DNA from: Sporobacter sp038405045
Lineage (GTDB): Bacteria; Bacillota; Clostridia; Oscillospirales; Oscillospiraceae
NCBI GenBank assembly: GCA_038405045.1
Contig: JBBZIV010000001.1
Span: 248,001-312,000 of the forward strand
Direction of reading: 5' to 3'
Length of the DNA: 64,000 bases
Below, one piece after another: positions 40,755 through 51,679 of this stretch (the stretch's first letter is position 1; each line of letters begins with the position of its first letter). A model generated the notes under the pieces. The model was given only the letters and a program-made list of their open reading frames with translations. It did not search any database and was not told the origin of the DNA. The position numbers were made by a program, and so were the translations under genes.

Positions 40755-41189
40755 ATGACAAAAGGCAGGCGATCACCGGCCGTCTTTTTCAAATTTTCAT
40801 CCCTCTTTCTGGCGGGCGGGCTTGTTTACGGAGCGTTGGAGCTTCTTTGGCGCGGGCGGACGCATTGGTCCATGCTCTTGGCGGGCGGCGTCTGCACCGT
40901 GTTTTTGTATCTGATAGCCGTCAAGCTGGGTGAGCCTGTTTGGAAGAAGTGGATCATGGGCGGTGCCGTTATCACAACGGTTGAATTTGTAACAGGTATT
41001 CTCGTCAACATTGTGCTCGGCTGGCATGTCTGGAGCTATGACGGCAGCTGGGGAAATTTATTCGGCCAGATTTGCCTCGTCTTCGCGCTTTTCTGGGTGC
41101 TCCTGTCAATTCCCGGCGTCTGGCTCATGCAGCTTGTCGGGCGGCGGGTTTTTCGCGAGGTCATACACGGGAGGCGGAAGAAGGCATGA
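40755..41189 (+). CDS. CmpB-type putative membrane transporter component (ABC_trans_CmpB family)
   Basis: This 144-residue protein has four membrane helices and the motif YGALELLWRGRTHWSM with a later GWHVWSYDGSWGNLFGQI, which fits the "putative ABC transporter type IV" family. No ATPase is adjacent. AAAGGAG precedes the ATG. The stop overlaps the next gene (ATGA). Function is not established for the family. Confidence 0.75.
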   Translation: MTKGRRSPAVFFKFSSLFLAGGLVYGALELLWRGRTHWSMLLAGGVCTVFLYLIAVKLGEPVWKKWIMGGAVITTVEFVTGILVNIVLGWHVWSYDGSWGNLFGQICLVFALFWVLLSIPGVWLMQLVGRRVFREVIHGRRKKA

Positions 41190-41671
41190 TGGACTTGACA
41201 GTCGTTGAAACTGGCGATGAAAACATCGCCGAACAGATTGCCGCAAGACTCGGGGAAGAAAAAAGCTACGGAGACTGCCTTTTCGTCAGAAAAGTCGGAA
41301 CACTCGCTGATGTTGGCCGGGTCAAGCCCGATCTGCTCGTCCTCTCCCCGTCGTCGTCGGCCGAACGCACCGGACGGACGGAAAAAACGCGCTGCGGCTT
41401 CTTGCTGCTGCCGGGAGATGCAGGTGGCGACGGAGTTGAGGCCGACTGCGTCGTCACCTACGGCATGTCGCCGAAAAATACGCTGACACTCTCATCCATC
41501 GGTGAGGAGGCGTGCGTTTTGGCGTTGCAGCGCGAGCTGCCGACGGCGTCGGGCGGCGTTGTCGAGCGGCAGGAAATTAAAATCAGAGGTGGTCTGCGGC
41601 CGGATATCCTGTTGGCGGTTGCGGGCGCGCTGCTGATATTGGGCCATTACCGGCCGGAGCCAAACGGGTAG
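41186..41671 (+). CDS. Conserved-looking hypothetical protein
   Basis: A 161-residue soluble protein without signal peptide. Stretches CGFLLLPGD, CVVTYGMSPKNTLTLSSIG and a closing RPDILLAVAGALLILGHY look like conserved blocks, but no family was recognised. The start ATG overlaps the stop of the membrane protein gene, so the two are translationally coupled. A GAGGCGGAAGAAGG stretch supplies the Shine-Dalgarno. Function unknown. Confidence 0.7.
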   Translation: MMDLTVVETGDENIAEQIAARLGEEKSYGDCLFVRKVGTLADVGRVKPDLLVLSPSSSAERTGRTEKTRCGFLLLPGDAGGDGVEADCVVTYGMSPKNTLTLSSIGEEACVLALQRELPTASGGVVERQEIKIRGGLRPDILLAVAGALLILGHYRPEPNG

Positions 41672-41754
41672 TCTAACACTCAGCCCCCGCACATATACTG
41701 TCCACAGATACGAGGTCGTGACGGACGTTTCTCACGGCTGAAGGGGTGGCAGAT

Positions 41755-42351
41755 TTGGAAGGGATGAATAATGTTGTCCAACTGTGCGGTTCGGTTGGAG
41801 ACCGGCCGAAGTTTTCCCATCAGGGCGGCAGCGATAACTATTTTTCATTTCCGCTCGAGGTCGAACGTCTCTCCGGCTATGTCGATACGATCAACGTGAT
41901 CGTCCGGCAGGACCTGCTGGAGACCCTTGAAGTTGACGGCGGCAGCCATCTGGCCGTTATCGGGGAGCTGCGCTCGTTCAACAATAAGCGCGGTGACGGC
42001 AGCCGGCTTGTCATTAGTGTTCTGGCCAAGGAGCTAACGTTCACCGACGATGAGGACACAAACACCGTCGCGCTCACGGGCGTTCTCTGCAAGCGCCCGA
42101 ACCTGCGTAAAACGCCGATGGGGCGGCAGATCTGTGATTTGATGCTCGCCGTCAACAGGCGCTACGGCCGCAGTGACTATCTGCCGTGCATTGCCTGGGG
42201 GCGGCTGGCCGAAAAAACGGCCGACCTGAAGGTCGGCGCATCGCTTACCCTTGAAGGGCGCATTCAAAGCCGGACGTACATAAAAACGGAAAACAATATC
42301 CAAAACGAGCGGACGGCCTTCGAGGTGTCAATCGTCACCCTGCTGCCTTGA
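41755..42351 (+). CDS. Tandem OB-fold single-stranded DNA-binding-like protein
   Basis: A 198-residue protein made of two OB-like halves, NNVVQLCGSVGDRPKFSH and TNTVALTGVLCKRPNLRKT, each with the SSB-type NV-x-L-x-G-x-L opening; the second contains DYLPCIAWGRLAEKTADL, as in SSB. It lacks the acidic C-terminal tip of SSB, so it is likely an accessory single-strand binder. TTG 41755 is preferred because AAGGGG is 8 nt upstream. A terminator follows. Confidence 0.8.
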   Translation: MEGMNNVVQLCGSVGDRPKFSHQGGSDNYFSFPLEVERLSGYVDTINVIVRQDLLETLEVDGGSHLAVIGELRSFNNKRGDGSRLVISVLAKELTFTDDEDTNTVALTGVLCKRPNLRKTPMGRQICDLMLAVNRRYGRSDYLPCIAWGRLAEKTADLKVGASLTLEGRIQSRTYIKTENNIQNERTAFEVSIVTLLP

Positions 42352-42383
42352 TTAAGATTTACAATGAAAAAAGGTCTGTGTAG

Positions 42384-42411
42384 GGGTGGATTTCCGAATC
42401 CGCCCTTTTTT
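42384..42411 (+). terminator. Intrinsic terminator after the OB-fold gene
   Basis: GGGTGGATT (42384-42392) pairs with AATCCGCCC (42397-42405), followed by six T. Confidence 0.88.
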
Positions 42412-43300
42412 ATACACCGCCTAAATCAAAAATAGGTGTATATTCTTCTTTTGCCGAAGACAGCTCCTGAAAAAAGCCGTCCTCGATGCCGGAGAATTCT
42501 AAATATGACCTTGCTGCCGCGTACTCTTCGGGCGTCAGGCGTCTCAAAAGCTCCGGGAATTTTTCAAGATTGGAGATTGGCGTATACTGGCTCATCAGGG
42601 AAAACAGAACGTCGCCGGGATGGAACGTCTCCGAGACCCAGTCGATCACGCGATAGGTGTTGTCCAGCTGACCCGGCAGGACAAGGTGGCGGATGATGAC
42701 GCCGCTTTTCAAAAGTCCGTCATCGCCCATAACATACGGGCCCGTCTGGCGGAACATTTCGAGAATCGCTTTTTTTGCCGTTTCCGGGTAGTCAGCCGCA
42801 CAGGAATAACGATCGGCCGGTTCGGACAAGGCGTATTTCATGTCCGGCAGATAAATCTGCACCTTGCCCTCAAAGCGCCTTAGCGTCTGTACACTGTCAT
42901 ACCCGCCTGAATTCCAAACGACAGGGACAGGCAGGGGGGATGCTAGGGATGCGAAGATAGCCTCGGCAAAATGCATGGGATTGACGAGATTGATATTGTG
43001 CGCGCCCGTGGCAATCAGTTCTTCATAGATTTGGCGCAGCCGCGCTATTGAAACCGGTTTCCCGACCCCGCCAAGACTGATGGTGCTGTTCTGGCAGTAG
43101 ACGCAGCCAAGAGCGCACCCGGAGAAGAAAACGGCGCCGGAGCCGTTTGTGCCGCTCAGGCACGGCTCCTCCCAAAAATGCAGCATGGCCTTTGCCACAA
43201 CGGGGCGTCTGCCCATCCGGCAAGCACCGTCACCGCTGTCATCCCAGCGTTCGGCATTACAGCGCCGCGGGCAGGCCGCGCATGTCTTCCGTAAATTCAT
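42410..43300 (-). CDS. Radical SAM enzyme, PflA-like (AmmeMemoRadiSam-type)
   Basis: The protein has 296 residues. The SAM-cluster motif is CALGCVYCQN near residue 66. An N-terminal CAACPRRC knuckle binds zinc or iron-sulfur. The remainder, with VWNSGGYDSVQTLR and IYLPDMKY and HLVLPGQ, matches the PflA-like family found in anaerobes. ATG 43300 with GGTGAT upstream is chosen. Substrate unknown; it may activate a glycyl-radical enzyme or modify a protein, but no such partner is adjacent. Confidence 0.85.
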   Translation of the reverse strand: MNLRKTCAACPRRCNAERWDDSGDGACRMGRRPVVAKAMLHFWEEPCLSGTNGSGAVFFSGCALGCVYCQNSTISLGGVGKPVSIARLRQIYEELIATGAHNINLVNPMHFAEAIFASLASPLPVPVVWNSGGYDSVQTLRRFEGKVQIYLPDMKYALSEPADRYSCAADYPETAKKAILEMFRQTGPYVMGDDGLLKSGVIIRHLVLPGQLDNTYRVIDWVSETFHPGDVLFSLMSQYTPISNLEKFPELLRRLTPEEYAAARSYLEFSGIEDGFFQELSSAKEEYTPIFDLGGV

Positions 43301-43331
43301 TCTTATCACCAATCAGAACATTAGTATTGTA

Positions 43332-43364
43332 ATAAGAAAGGCCATACGCGCGGCGTATGGCCTT
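43332..43364 (-). terminator. Intrinsic terminator of the diguanylate cyclase gene
   Basis: AAGGCCATACGC (43338-43349) pairs with GCGTATGGCCTT (43353-43364), with TCTTATT following on the minus strand. Confidence 0.85.
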
Positions 43365-43370
43365 CGTTGC

Positions 43371-44528
43371 TTACGGCAGCTGCAGCTCCAACTGGTGCAA
43401 ACTGCTCTTGTTTGCGCGTTTATCCTCATACATGAGGTTGTCGACATGAATCTGAAACGCCTCGGCGCTTAATCGGGAACGGTAATTGTAGACGGCGTAG
43501 CCCATGCTGACGCCAAGCTTGAATGGCGCGCAACTTGGTTCATCATATTGCTCAAAACAGCGCTTGAGCCGCCCGACAATTGCTTCGAGCTCTTGCATGT
43601 CGGAAAGGTCAAGAATCACATAGAACTCGTCCCCGCCGTACCGCGCGATAAAATCGTTCGAGCGGAGGCAGCTGCGGAGCAGGTCGGCGGTGGCTGCGAG
43701 AACACGGTCGCCCGTGTTGTGGCCATATGTGTCGTTAATATACTTAAAATTATCGAGATCGAGGAGGATGGCGGAAAAAGTGCGGTTGTCTGTACTGGCG
43801 CTGATTTTTTGCCTGATGTAGAATTCAAGGCCCTTGCGGTTATACGTTCCTGTCAGAAAATCCGTATTCAGCCGGTCGTTTTGAATCGTGGCAAACGCAA
43901 TGAGAATGGATAAAGCAGCCCCGTTGAGGATGAGAGACGTCCCGTAATAAATCAGCTGAAGGACAAAGCCGCTAAGTGGGAGAAGCGGGAGCAGCAGCAG
44001 CGATATCAGATGCTTTCGCTCAATGTTTTTGTAATTGGCAATGACGTAAATAAATGATAAAGCCATTAAGACAGCCATCACCGTTGCGGGCAGCCAGAAA
44101 AGCGGCCCTCGGTGATAAATATTACCGGGGTCAATCGTGTAATACCAACCGAAAAACTGTGAGAAAACGAGAAGTGCCGCGTTAACGGCGATGATGCCGA
44201 TGAGAACGGCGGCCCACTGCCGGATTTTCAGCTTTTCGTCATTGACCTGGCTGTAAGCATAGAGAAGCCAAAGTGACGGCATGGCGGGCGCGAAGAGAAA
44301 TACAAGGAAATTACCCGCATAGTTAACGGCCGCGTAAATGGTACCCGGGTACCCGTCAAACCGGCTGAGAACATCCAATGAGAGCAGGATAATTGTCAGC
44401 TGAAGCATCATCATAAAGAGTTTTTGCTGGAGCAGCTCTTTTTCCGTGCTCTTTTTGGCGTGAAAATAGATGATGACAAGCACGGTTAAGGAATAGAAGT
44501 TTAAAATTAAATTCGTCGTAAAGCTCAA
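43371..44528 (-). CDS. Membrane diguanylate cyclase
   Basis: The 385-residue protein has seven hydrophobic helices in the first 215 residues and a GGDEF domain with LTGTYNRKGLEFY, LDLDNFKYINDTYGH and an intact YGGDEF. An RSND I-site lies five residues before GGDEF, so c-di-GMP feedback is likely. It makes c-di-GMP at the membrane in response to an unknown signal. No EAL domain is present, in contrast to the enzyme at 3-6 kb. Confidence 0.92.
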   Translation of the reverse strand: MSFTTNLILNFYSLTVLVIIYFHAKKSTEKELLQQKLFMMMLQLTIILLSLDVLSRFDGYPGTIYAAVNYAGNFLVFLFAPAMPSLWLLYAYSQVNDEKLKIRQWAAVLIGIIAVNAALLVFSQFFGWYYTIDPGNIYHRGPLFWLPATVMAVLMALSFIYVIANYKNIERKHLISLLLLPLLPLSGFVLQLIYYGTSLILNGAALSILIAFATIQNDRLNTDFLTGTYNRKGLEFYIRQKISASTDNRTFSAILLDLDNFKYINDTYGHNTGDRVLAATADLLRSCLRSNDFIARYGGDEFYVILDLSDMQELEAIVGRLKRCFEQYDEPSCAPFKLGVSMGYAVYNYRSRLSAEAFQIHVDNLMYEDKRANKSSLHQLELQLP

Positions 44529-44625
44529 ACAATCACCCTCTTAGCCTAACTCGGGGTTTAGAGCACAATAGCATAAAACGTATGAATTTTCAAGCGTTAT
44601 AGGCAAAATTCGGGGACAAACACCG

Positions 44626-46443
<1,818 letters not shown>

Positions 46444-46513
46444 CTTTACAACTCCAATGCAATCAATGAACAATCATTATAGCATGTTCTCAAGGTAAAT
46501 TGCAAACGAATTG

Positions 46514-46551
46514 CCGTTTTTATCGTGATATCGGTTTATCACGAAAAACGG
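46514..46551. repeat. Inverted repeat between typA and NUDIX genes
   Basis: TCGTGATA (46523-46530) and TATCACGA (46537-46544) are perfect arms with a 6-bp gap. Outside them CCGTTTT (46514-46520) and AAAACGG (46545-46551) also pair, with two unpaired bases on the left. It could be a protein-binding operator or a hairpin. Confidence 0.45.
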
Positions 46552-46629
46552 GCTACCAAAAAGGGTCGTTTTAGTATATAATGTTGAAAAAATCCTGCCC
46601 GGCGCCGGCCGGGTGAGTGGGGTGGCACC

Positions 46630-47172
46630 ATGAATTTTTTTGAGGAGCCGTTATCGTCAAAAATCGTTTTTCGGGGGCGCATCGTGAGCGTCCGGGATGA
46701 TATGGCCCGGCTGCAAAACGGTAAAGAGGCCCACCGGGAGGTCGTCGAGCATCCGGGCGGCGTTGCCATTGTACCGCTCCTGCACGACAACAGTGTGCTC
46801 ATGGTCCGCCAATACCGTTTCTGCATGAGCGAAGAGCTGCTTGAAATTCCGGCCGGGAAGCTGGAATACGGCGAAGACCCTCTTGAGTGTGCCATCCGCG
46901 AGCTGTCGGAGGAGACGGGCTGTCGGGCTGAAAAGATGATTTATTTCGGGCCGATATATCCGTCACCCGGTTTTTCGCAAGAGATTTTGCACATCTATCT
47001 CGCAACGGGGCTTGTCCGAGGCGAAATGCATCCGGATGAAGATGAGTTTCTCAGCGTCGAAACCATCGCGCTGGAGGCGCTTATTGCTCAAATCATGGCC
47101 GGAGCGATCAAAGACGCCAAGACAATCATTGGCCTGATGAAGACAAAGCAATATTTCGAACAGCTATTTTAA
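46630..47172 (+). CDS. NUDIX hydrolase, ADP-ribose pyrophosphatase type
   Basis: The 180-residue protein has a complete Nudix box, GKLEYGEDPLECAIRELSEE followed by TG. The residues around it fit the YjhB/ADP-ribose diphosphatase family with GRIVSVRDD at the start. It likely hydrolyses ADP-ribose or a related nucleotide sugar. It ends 15 bp before walR, so read-through into the wal operon is possible. Confidence 0.9.
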   Translation: MNFFEEPLSSKIVFRGRIVSVRDDMARLQNGKEAHREVVEHPGGVAIVPLLHDNSVLMVRQYRFCMSEELLEIPAGKLEYGEDPLECAIRELSEETGCRAEKMIYFGPIYPSPGFSQEILHIYLATGLVRGEMHPDEDEFLSVETIALEALIAQIMAGAIKDAKTIIGLMKTKQYFEQLF

Positions 47173-47187
47173 AAAGGGGCGTTGGCT

Positions 47188-47868
47188 TTGAGCAAGACAA
47201 TTCTCGTTGTCGACGATGAAAAGAATATTGTCGATATTATCAGCTTCAATCTTAAAAAAGAAGGCTATGACATTCTGACGGCGTTTGACGGGGAAAAAGC
47301 GCTCGAGCTTTGCAGCGAGGCGGCGCCCGACCTCATTTTACTGGATGTTATGCTGCCCCGCCTGAACGGTTTTGAGGTCTGTTCAGCTATTCGAAAAACG
47401 GATTATAAAACGCCCATCATCATGCTGACGGCGCGCGAAGAGGAGACGGACAAGGTTTTTGGCCTTGAGCTCGGCGCGGATGACTACATCACAAAGCCGT
47501 TTTCGATGCGCGAGGTTTTAGCCCGCGTCAAAGCCAATATCAGGAGGACAGGCCAGAGCGCCCCACCGGAAATGGTTAAAGAGGCTGGCATCGTCGTTGA
47601 CGTCGAGCGGTACGATGTCTATGTGAGTGGTCGGAGCGCCGAACTCACGCAGCGTGAGTTTGAACTTTTCCGCTTTTTGTACGCCGAGCCGGGCAAGGTC
47701 TACTCGCGGGAGGAGCTTTTGCACGAAGTCTGGCAATACGATTACCTCGGCGACCTCCGCGCTGTCGATGTCGCCGTCCGACGTCTTCGCGAGAAAATTG
47801 AAAAGGACGCGGCAAAGCCCGAGCACATCATGACAAAGCGCGGCGTCGGTTACTATTACGGCGGCTGA
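47188..47868 (+). CDS. walR: WalR-like OmpR-family response regulator
   Basis: The 226-residue response regulator has acidic pocket D9-D10, phospho-acceptor D53 in LLDVMLPRLNG and K102 in TKPFS. Its winged-helix C-terminal domain has LTQREFELFRFL and GYYYGG at the end. TTG 47188 is chosen, with AGGGG 8 nt upstream. The following genes WalK, WalH/I-like, WalJ and RlmH identify it as WalR, the essential cell-wall regulator, rather than PhoP. Confidence 0.9.
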   Translation: MSKTILVVDDEKNIVDIISFNLKKEGYDILTAFDGEKALELCSEAAPDLILLDVMLPRLNGFEVCSAIRKTDYKTPIIMLTAREEETDKVFGLELGADDYITKPFSMREVLARVKANIRRTGQSAPPEMVKEAGIVVDVERYDVYVSGRSAELTQREFELFRFLYAEPGKVYSREELLHEVWQYDYLGDLRAVDVAVRRLREKIEKDAAKPEHIMTKRGVGYYYGG

Positions 47869-47933
47869 CGGCGTGAATACATAAAACGTCGAAAAGAAAA
47901 CCGGGACGCCGGTTAAGGATGGGGAGAGGCCAC

Positions 47934-49388
47934 TTGAGCAAGAGCCTGAGATGGAAATTCGTCACGATTATGTTAATTCTCATTCTGCTGCTTATGACGG
48001 TCGTCTGTGTCTTTCTCATTCAGGGCGTCCAGCGCTTTTACACCGACGAGTTTTTCAAGCAGATGGAGGCTTTTTTTGCCGACGGTGACACGTACACTGC
48101 CCTCCGCGATACGCTCGGCGAGGAAAACCCTGCCGATAAGCTCCAGGCACTGCTTGACGCCTACAAAGGGCAGCTCGGCATCGACACCGAGACGCGGAAT
48201 TACTATATCCTTGACGGCACCACGGGGGCGCTTGTTGCGCGGTCGGATGTGCGGCAAAGCACGCCGGTTGAAATAACGCCCAATATTCTCAAAGCGTTAA
48301 ACGGCAGCACCACCTTCGCGGGCGATTCCAACGCGTCGTTCATGGATGTGGCGGTGCCCATCGCCTCTGACGATGGCGCGGTTCAATATATCATTTATAT
48401 CCGGGATAATAAGCAGACCGTCCATGACCTCAACGGGGAGATTGTCACACTCATCGTTGAGGCTGTCAGCATTGGGCTTGTGATTTCCGTGGCGCTCAGC
48501 TTTATCCTGTCGAAAACGCTGCTGCAGCCCATCATCGGTATGACGAAAGCAGCCGAGGCACTGGCGGGCGGCGATTTTTCAAAAAAGCTGACAGTTGAGT
48601 CCGGCGACGAGATTGGCATCCTCGCCGACACCTTCAACAATATGGCCTCGCAGCTTAAAACGACGCTGGAGGAAATCAAAAAGTCCGAAACGCTCCGGCG
48701 CGAATTTGTGGCCAATGTCTCACACGAGCTGCGCACACCGCTGACGAGTATCCGAAGTTATGCCGAGACACTGACGGACAGCCCCGACATGCCGGCGGAA
48801 ATGGAGTCGGACTTTCTGCATGTCATTTTAAATGAAAGTGACCGTATGACAAAAATCGTGCAGGACCTTCTGGAATTATCGCGCTTTGATGCGGGCAGCA
48901 GCAGCTTTACATTTGAAGAATTCTCGCTGGAGCGGTCGGTCTTGAATGTTTATGACGCGATTGCGCTAGAAGCTGCCCGGCGCGGCCACGTGGTGCAGCT
49001 CGAGCTCAACGGGCAGCTGCCTGACATCACGGGCGACAGGGCGCGCATTGAGCAGGTGCTCATCAACATTCTGACAAACGCCCTGAAATATACGCCTGAC
49101 GGCGGGACAATTACCGTGTCAAGCGGCCAGTCGGAAAGCAGCATTTGGGTCAGTATCCGTGACACGGGTATCGGCATTCCGGCGGACGATATACCACGCA
49201 TTTTCGACCGATTTTACCGCGTCGATAAAGCGCGCTCCAGAGAGTCCGGCGGGACGGGGCTCGGCCTGTCGATTGCGCGGGAGATTGTTGTGCGCCACGG
49301 CGGCGATATCACGATTGACAGCGCCGCGGGTCACGGAACGACGGTGACGGTGACGCTGCCGATTGAGGGAACGAGCTGTGAAGCGTAA
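47934..49388 (+). CDS. walK: WalK-like sensor histidine kinase
   Basis: The 484-residue kinase has a membrane helix at 10-30, an extracytoplasmic domain to about 170, a second helix to 190, then HAMP (LQPIIGMTKAAEALAGGDF) and HisKA with H264 in NVSHELRTPL. The ATPase domain has NILTNALKYTP, DTGIGIPADDIP and GGTGLGLSIAREI. There is no PAS domain between HAMP and HisKA, unlike Bacillus WalK. TTG 47934 is preferred to ATG 47919. It should phosphorylate WalR and be held in check by the WalH/WalI-like proteins. Confidence 0.9.
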   Translation: MSKSLRWKFVTIMLILILLLMTVVCVFLIQGVQRFYTDEFFKQMEAFFADGDTYTALRDTLGEENPADKLQALLDAYKGQLGIDTETRNYYILDGTTGALVARSDVRQSTPVEITPNILKALNGSTTFAGDSNASFMDVAVPIASDDGAVQYIIYIRDNKQTVHDLNGEIVTLIVEAVSIGLVISVALSFILSKTLLQPIIGMTKAAEALAGGDFSKKLTVESGDEIGILADTFNNMASQLKTTLEEIKKSETLRREFVANVSHELRTPLTSIRSYAETLTDSPDMPAEMESDFLHVILNESDRMTKIVQDLLELSRFDAGSSSFTFEEFSLERSVLNVYDAIALEAARRGHVVQLELNGQLPDITGDRARIEQVLINILTNALKYTPDGGTITVSSGQSESSIWVSIRDTGIGIPADDIPRIFDRFYRVDKARSRESGGTGLGLSIAREIVVRHGGDITIDSAAGHGTTVTVTLPIEGTSCEA

Positions 49389-50664
49389 GGGAAGCCGAAC
49401 GGAAAAAATTAAAAACGCCGTCATCGTGTTCCTGCTTTTCTCTGCCGTCACGCTGGGCTGGGAGTCCAACCTCTTCGGCAACACGTCCGGCGGTCTGGCA
49501 GACGATGTGTCATCGCTTATCGGTTTTCTTTTCGGCGGGGAACATGGTGCCGGGCGCGCTGACAAGACGACGGAGGCGGCAAAACCCGTCATCATTGCTG
49601 TAACCGATCAATCGGGTGTGCGCACGGGCGTTCAGTATGATTTAAACGCCATCGGCGCGCTTTATGAAAAAACATCAGGCATTGTGACAGCGGCATTTGC
49701 CGCATCAGCAAAATCAAAACCGTCCGAAATATCGGTCTCAGATTGGCAGTCGGCGCTCAAAGCCCCCGGCCTTTATTACGAATATCTTTCGCCGATTAAA
49801 CTCACCGTGCTTGACGGCTGGTTCGGCGCAGATATGTCTGGCACATGGGATGGGGTTACCGTCCGCCGCCTTTGTGTCGCCGAAGTCGGCGGCAAAAACC
49901 GCCTTTATATTGAAGACAGCGGGACGGGCCGATTTTTTTCAAATGATGTCGACAGCGTCAGCATCACGTCTCTCGCCGCTGCCGCCGGGACAAGCCATGC
50001 CGTCTTTGCCTTTGAGGTGCTTGGCGGTATGAGCAGCAATCCCTATCAGCTTTTGTTCGTCGACAGCTCAGCCCATCCGTCCGTGGCGGTTTCAAATCCG
50101 CTGACGGATGACAGCGCGCTCGCCGGCGTCCTCACAGCGCTTGGTGCCGGTACGCACGCCACGCCGAGCTATCAGGAATCAGACGGCACGCGGGTATACG
50201 TGGAAAACGATTTTACCATCCGTGTATTGGCAGCGGGGACCGTTCAGTACAAGCGCGTGTATAAAAATACGTCGGCAGCGCTGGCGGCGGGCGACAGTGC
50301 TGTTATTGAAAAAGCGCGCGCCATCGTCGCTGAGACAGTCGGCGCGCACAGCGGAGACGCCGCCGTCTATTTCGATGCCTTGCAGCGGCGTGACGACGGC
50401 TCCTTTGAGGTGACGTTTAATTATATCGTGGCCGGTGGTGTCGTCAGATTATCGAAAAACGGCTATGCCGCCGATGTGATTGTTAAAAACGGCGTTATCG
50501 AGGAGATGACGCTCCGTTTCAAAAATTTTCAGGTTACAGACAAGCAGGTTGAGCTGATGCCGGAAAAGCAGGCAGCCGCGGCGGCCGGTGGCGAATTCGT
50601 TCTGTGCTATACCGAAAGCGGGGAATATACGCTCGATCCGGCGTGGATGGCGCTGCATTCTTGA
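49378..50664 (+). CDS. walH: YycH/WalH-like regulatory protein
   Basis: A 428-residue protein with one N-terminal membrane helix (KIKNAVIVFLLFSAVTLGW) and a large extracytoplasmic part of beta-rich repeats. The last 130 residues, with YVENDFTIRVLAAG and FNYIVAGGVVRLSKNG, follow the YycH pattern. It overlaps walK by 11 bp and starts at GTG 49378 with GAGGGA. It is recognised mainly by position between walK and the YycI-like gene; sequence similarity is weak. Confidence 0.75.
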   Translation: MKRKGSRTEKIKNAVIVFLLFSAVTLGWESNLFGNTSGGLADDVSSLIGFLFGGEHGAGRADKTTEAAKPVIIAVTDQSGVRTGVQYDLNAIGALYEKTSGIVTAAFAASAKSKPSEISVSDWQSALKAPGLYYEYLSPIKLTVLDGWFGADMSGTWDGVTVRRLCVAEVGGKNRLYIEDSGTGRFFSNDVDSVSITSLAAAAGTSHAVFAFEVLGGMSSNPYQLLFVDSSAHPSVAVSNPLTDDSALAGVLTALGAGTHATPSYQESDGTRVYVENDFTIRVLAAGTVQYKRVYKNTSAALAAGDSAVIEKARAIVAETVGAHSGDAAVYFDALQRRDDGSFEVTFNYIVAGGVVRLSKNGYAADVIVKNGVIEEMTLRFKNFQVTDKQVELMPEKQAAAAAGGEFVLCYTESGEYTLDPAWMALHS

Positions 50665-50680
50665 TTGGCGGGAGAAAAAC

Positions 50681-51505
50681 GTGAAAATCACGAATATCAA
50701 AAATGTTATCATCGCGTCGCTTCTGATTTTGAATGTCTTTTTTCTGGCCTTTTGCCTGATGCATCTCTTGGAAGACGGCCAAAGCCGGGAAGATCGGCAT
50801 CAGACGCTTGAAGCGCTTGTGAAAAAAAACGGGATGACGCTCGACGTCGCCGGTCTGGAGGAAGGCGGCGTGCTGCACACGCTGAAAACGAGCCGGGATA
50901 CAGCCGGTGAAGCGGCGATGGCCAAAGCGCTTTTGGGCGAGACGACCGTGCAGGAGCAGGGCGGCAGCGTCACATACAGCGGCCAAAACGGGCAGGCTGT
51001 TTTCAATAACGGCGGCGATTTTAATGTGACGTTCCAGACTGGCGTTGTCCATGCCGATGAGGGCAAGGCTGTCATTATGATACAAAAGCTGCTAAAAACA
51101 CTGGATATTGAGACATCTTCTTTAGAAGCTGCGCCGGATGGCGGGAAGGTCGTTGTAACGGCCGTCTCCGCTTATAAAGGGACGCCGATTTTAAACTGCC
51201 GTCTGATCTTTACGTTTCAAAATGGCAGTCTTGTCTCATTTAGCGGTAAACGTGTTTACACGCTTGCAGAGACGGAGGAGAAAACAGATATGACGGCCGC
51301 GTCAACGGCCGTCACGGTTCTGCTTAACGCTGTCAAGACCGGCCGGGTGACCTGTACAAAAATTTTGGCCGCCCAGCCGGGCTATCTGCTGATTGCCTCA
51401 TCGGCCTATGGCGACGCCACCGTCCGCCCGATCTGGCAGCTGACGACGGACACCGGCGTGTATCTCTATGACACGCAGACGGGAAACCTCGAACCGGCCG
51501 CCTGA
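50681..51505 (+). CDS. walI: YycI/WalI-like regulatory protein
   Basis: This 274-residue protein begins at GTG 50681 with GGGAG upstream. It has an N-terminal membrane helix (IIASLLILNVFFLAFCL) and an extracytoplasmic domain whose C-terminus, ATVRPIWQLTTDTGVYLYDTQTG, is typical of YycI-like proteins. It probably forms a complex with the preceding protein that restrains WalK. Identity rests on topology, motif and order in the locus. Confidence 0.78.
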   Translation: MKITNIKNVIIASLLILNVFFLAFCLMHLLEDGQSREDRHQTLEALVKKNGMTLDVAGLEEGGVLHTLKTSRDTAGEAAMAKALLGETTVQEQGGSVTYSGQNGQAVFNNGGDFNVTFQTGVVHADEGKAVIMIQKLLKTLDIETSSLEAAPDGGKVVVTAVSAYKGTPILNCRLIFTFQNGSLVSFSGKRVYTLAETEEKTDMTAASTAVTVLLNAVKTGRVTCTKILAAQPGYLLIASSAYGDATVRPIWQLTTDTGVYLYDTQTGNLEPAA

Positions 51506-51541
51506 CGGTTGTCCCGGCGCGTATTTTGGATAATAAGCAGT

Positions 51542-51574
51542 TTTTGTAAAATATTTTGTGCAATTTTGTAAAAT
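51542..51574 (+). promoter_or_regulatory. Direct repeat upstream of murA, possible WalR site
   Basis: TTTTGTAAAAT occurs at 51542-51552 and 51564-51574, exactly 22 bp (two helical turns) apart, with a TGTGCA element between them. The WalR consensus in Bacillus is a direct repeat TGTWAH-N5-TGTWAH. The copies match the half-site TGTAAA but the period is doubled, so assignment is tentative. Confidence 0.4.
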
Positions 51575-51583
51575 CGTTTAATC

Positions 51584-51612
51584 TTGCAAAAAAATATTCC
51601 ATATAGTATAAT
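51584..51612 (+). promoter_or_regulatory. Promoter of murA
   Basis: TTGCAA (51584-51589) and TATAAT (51607-51612) with a 17-bp spacer, about 68 bp before murA. Confidence 0.75.
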
Positions 51613-51679
51613 TGGGCGAAAAAACGTTCATAATCGGGTAATACTGTAAACGAAGATTAATCGTTGAGAGGGTGAGCCT

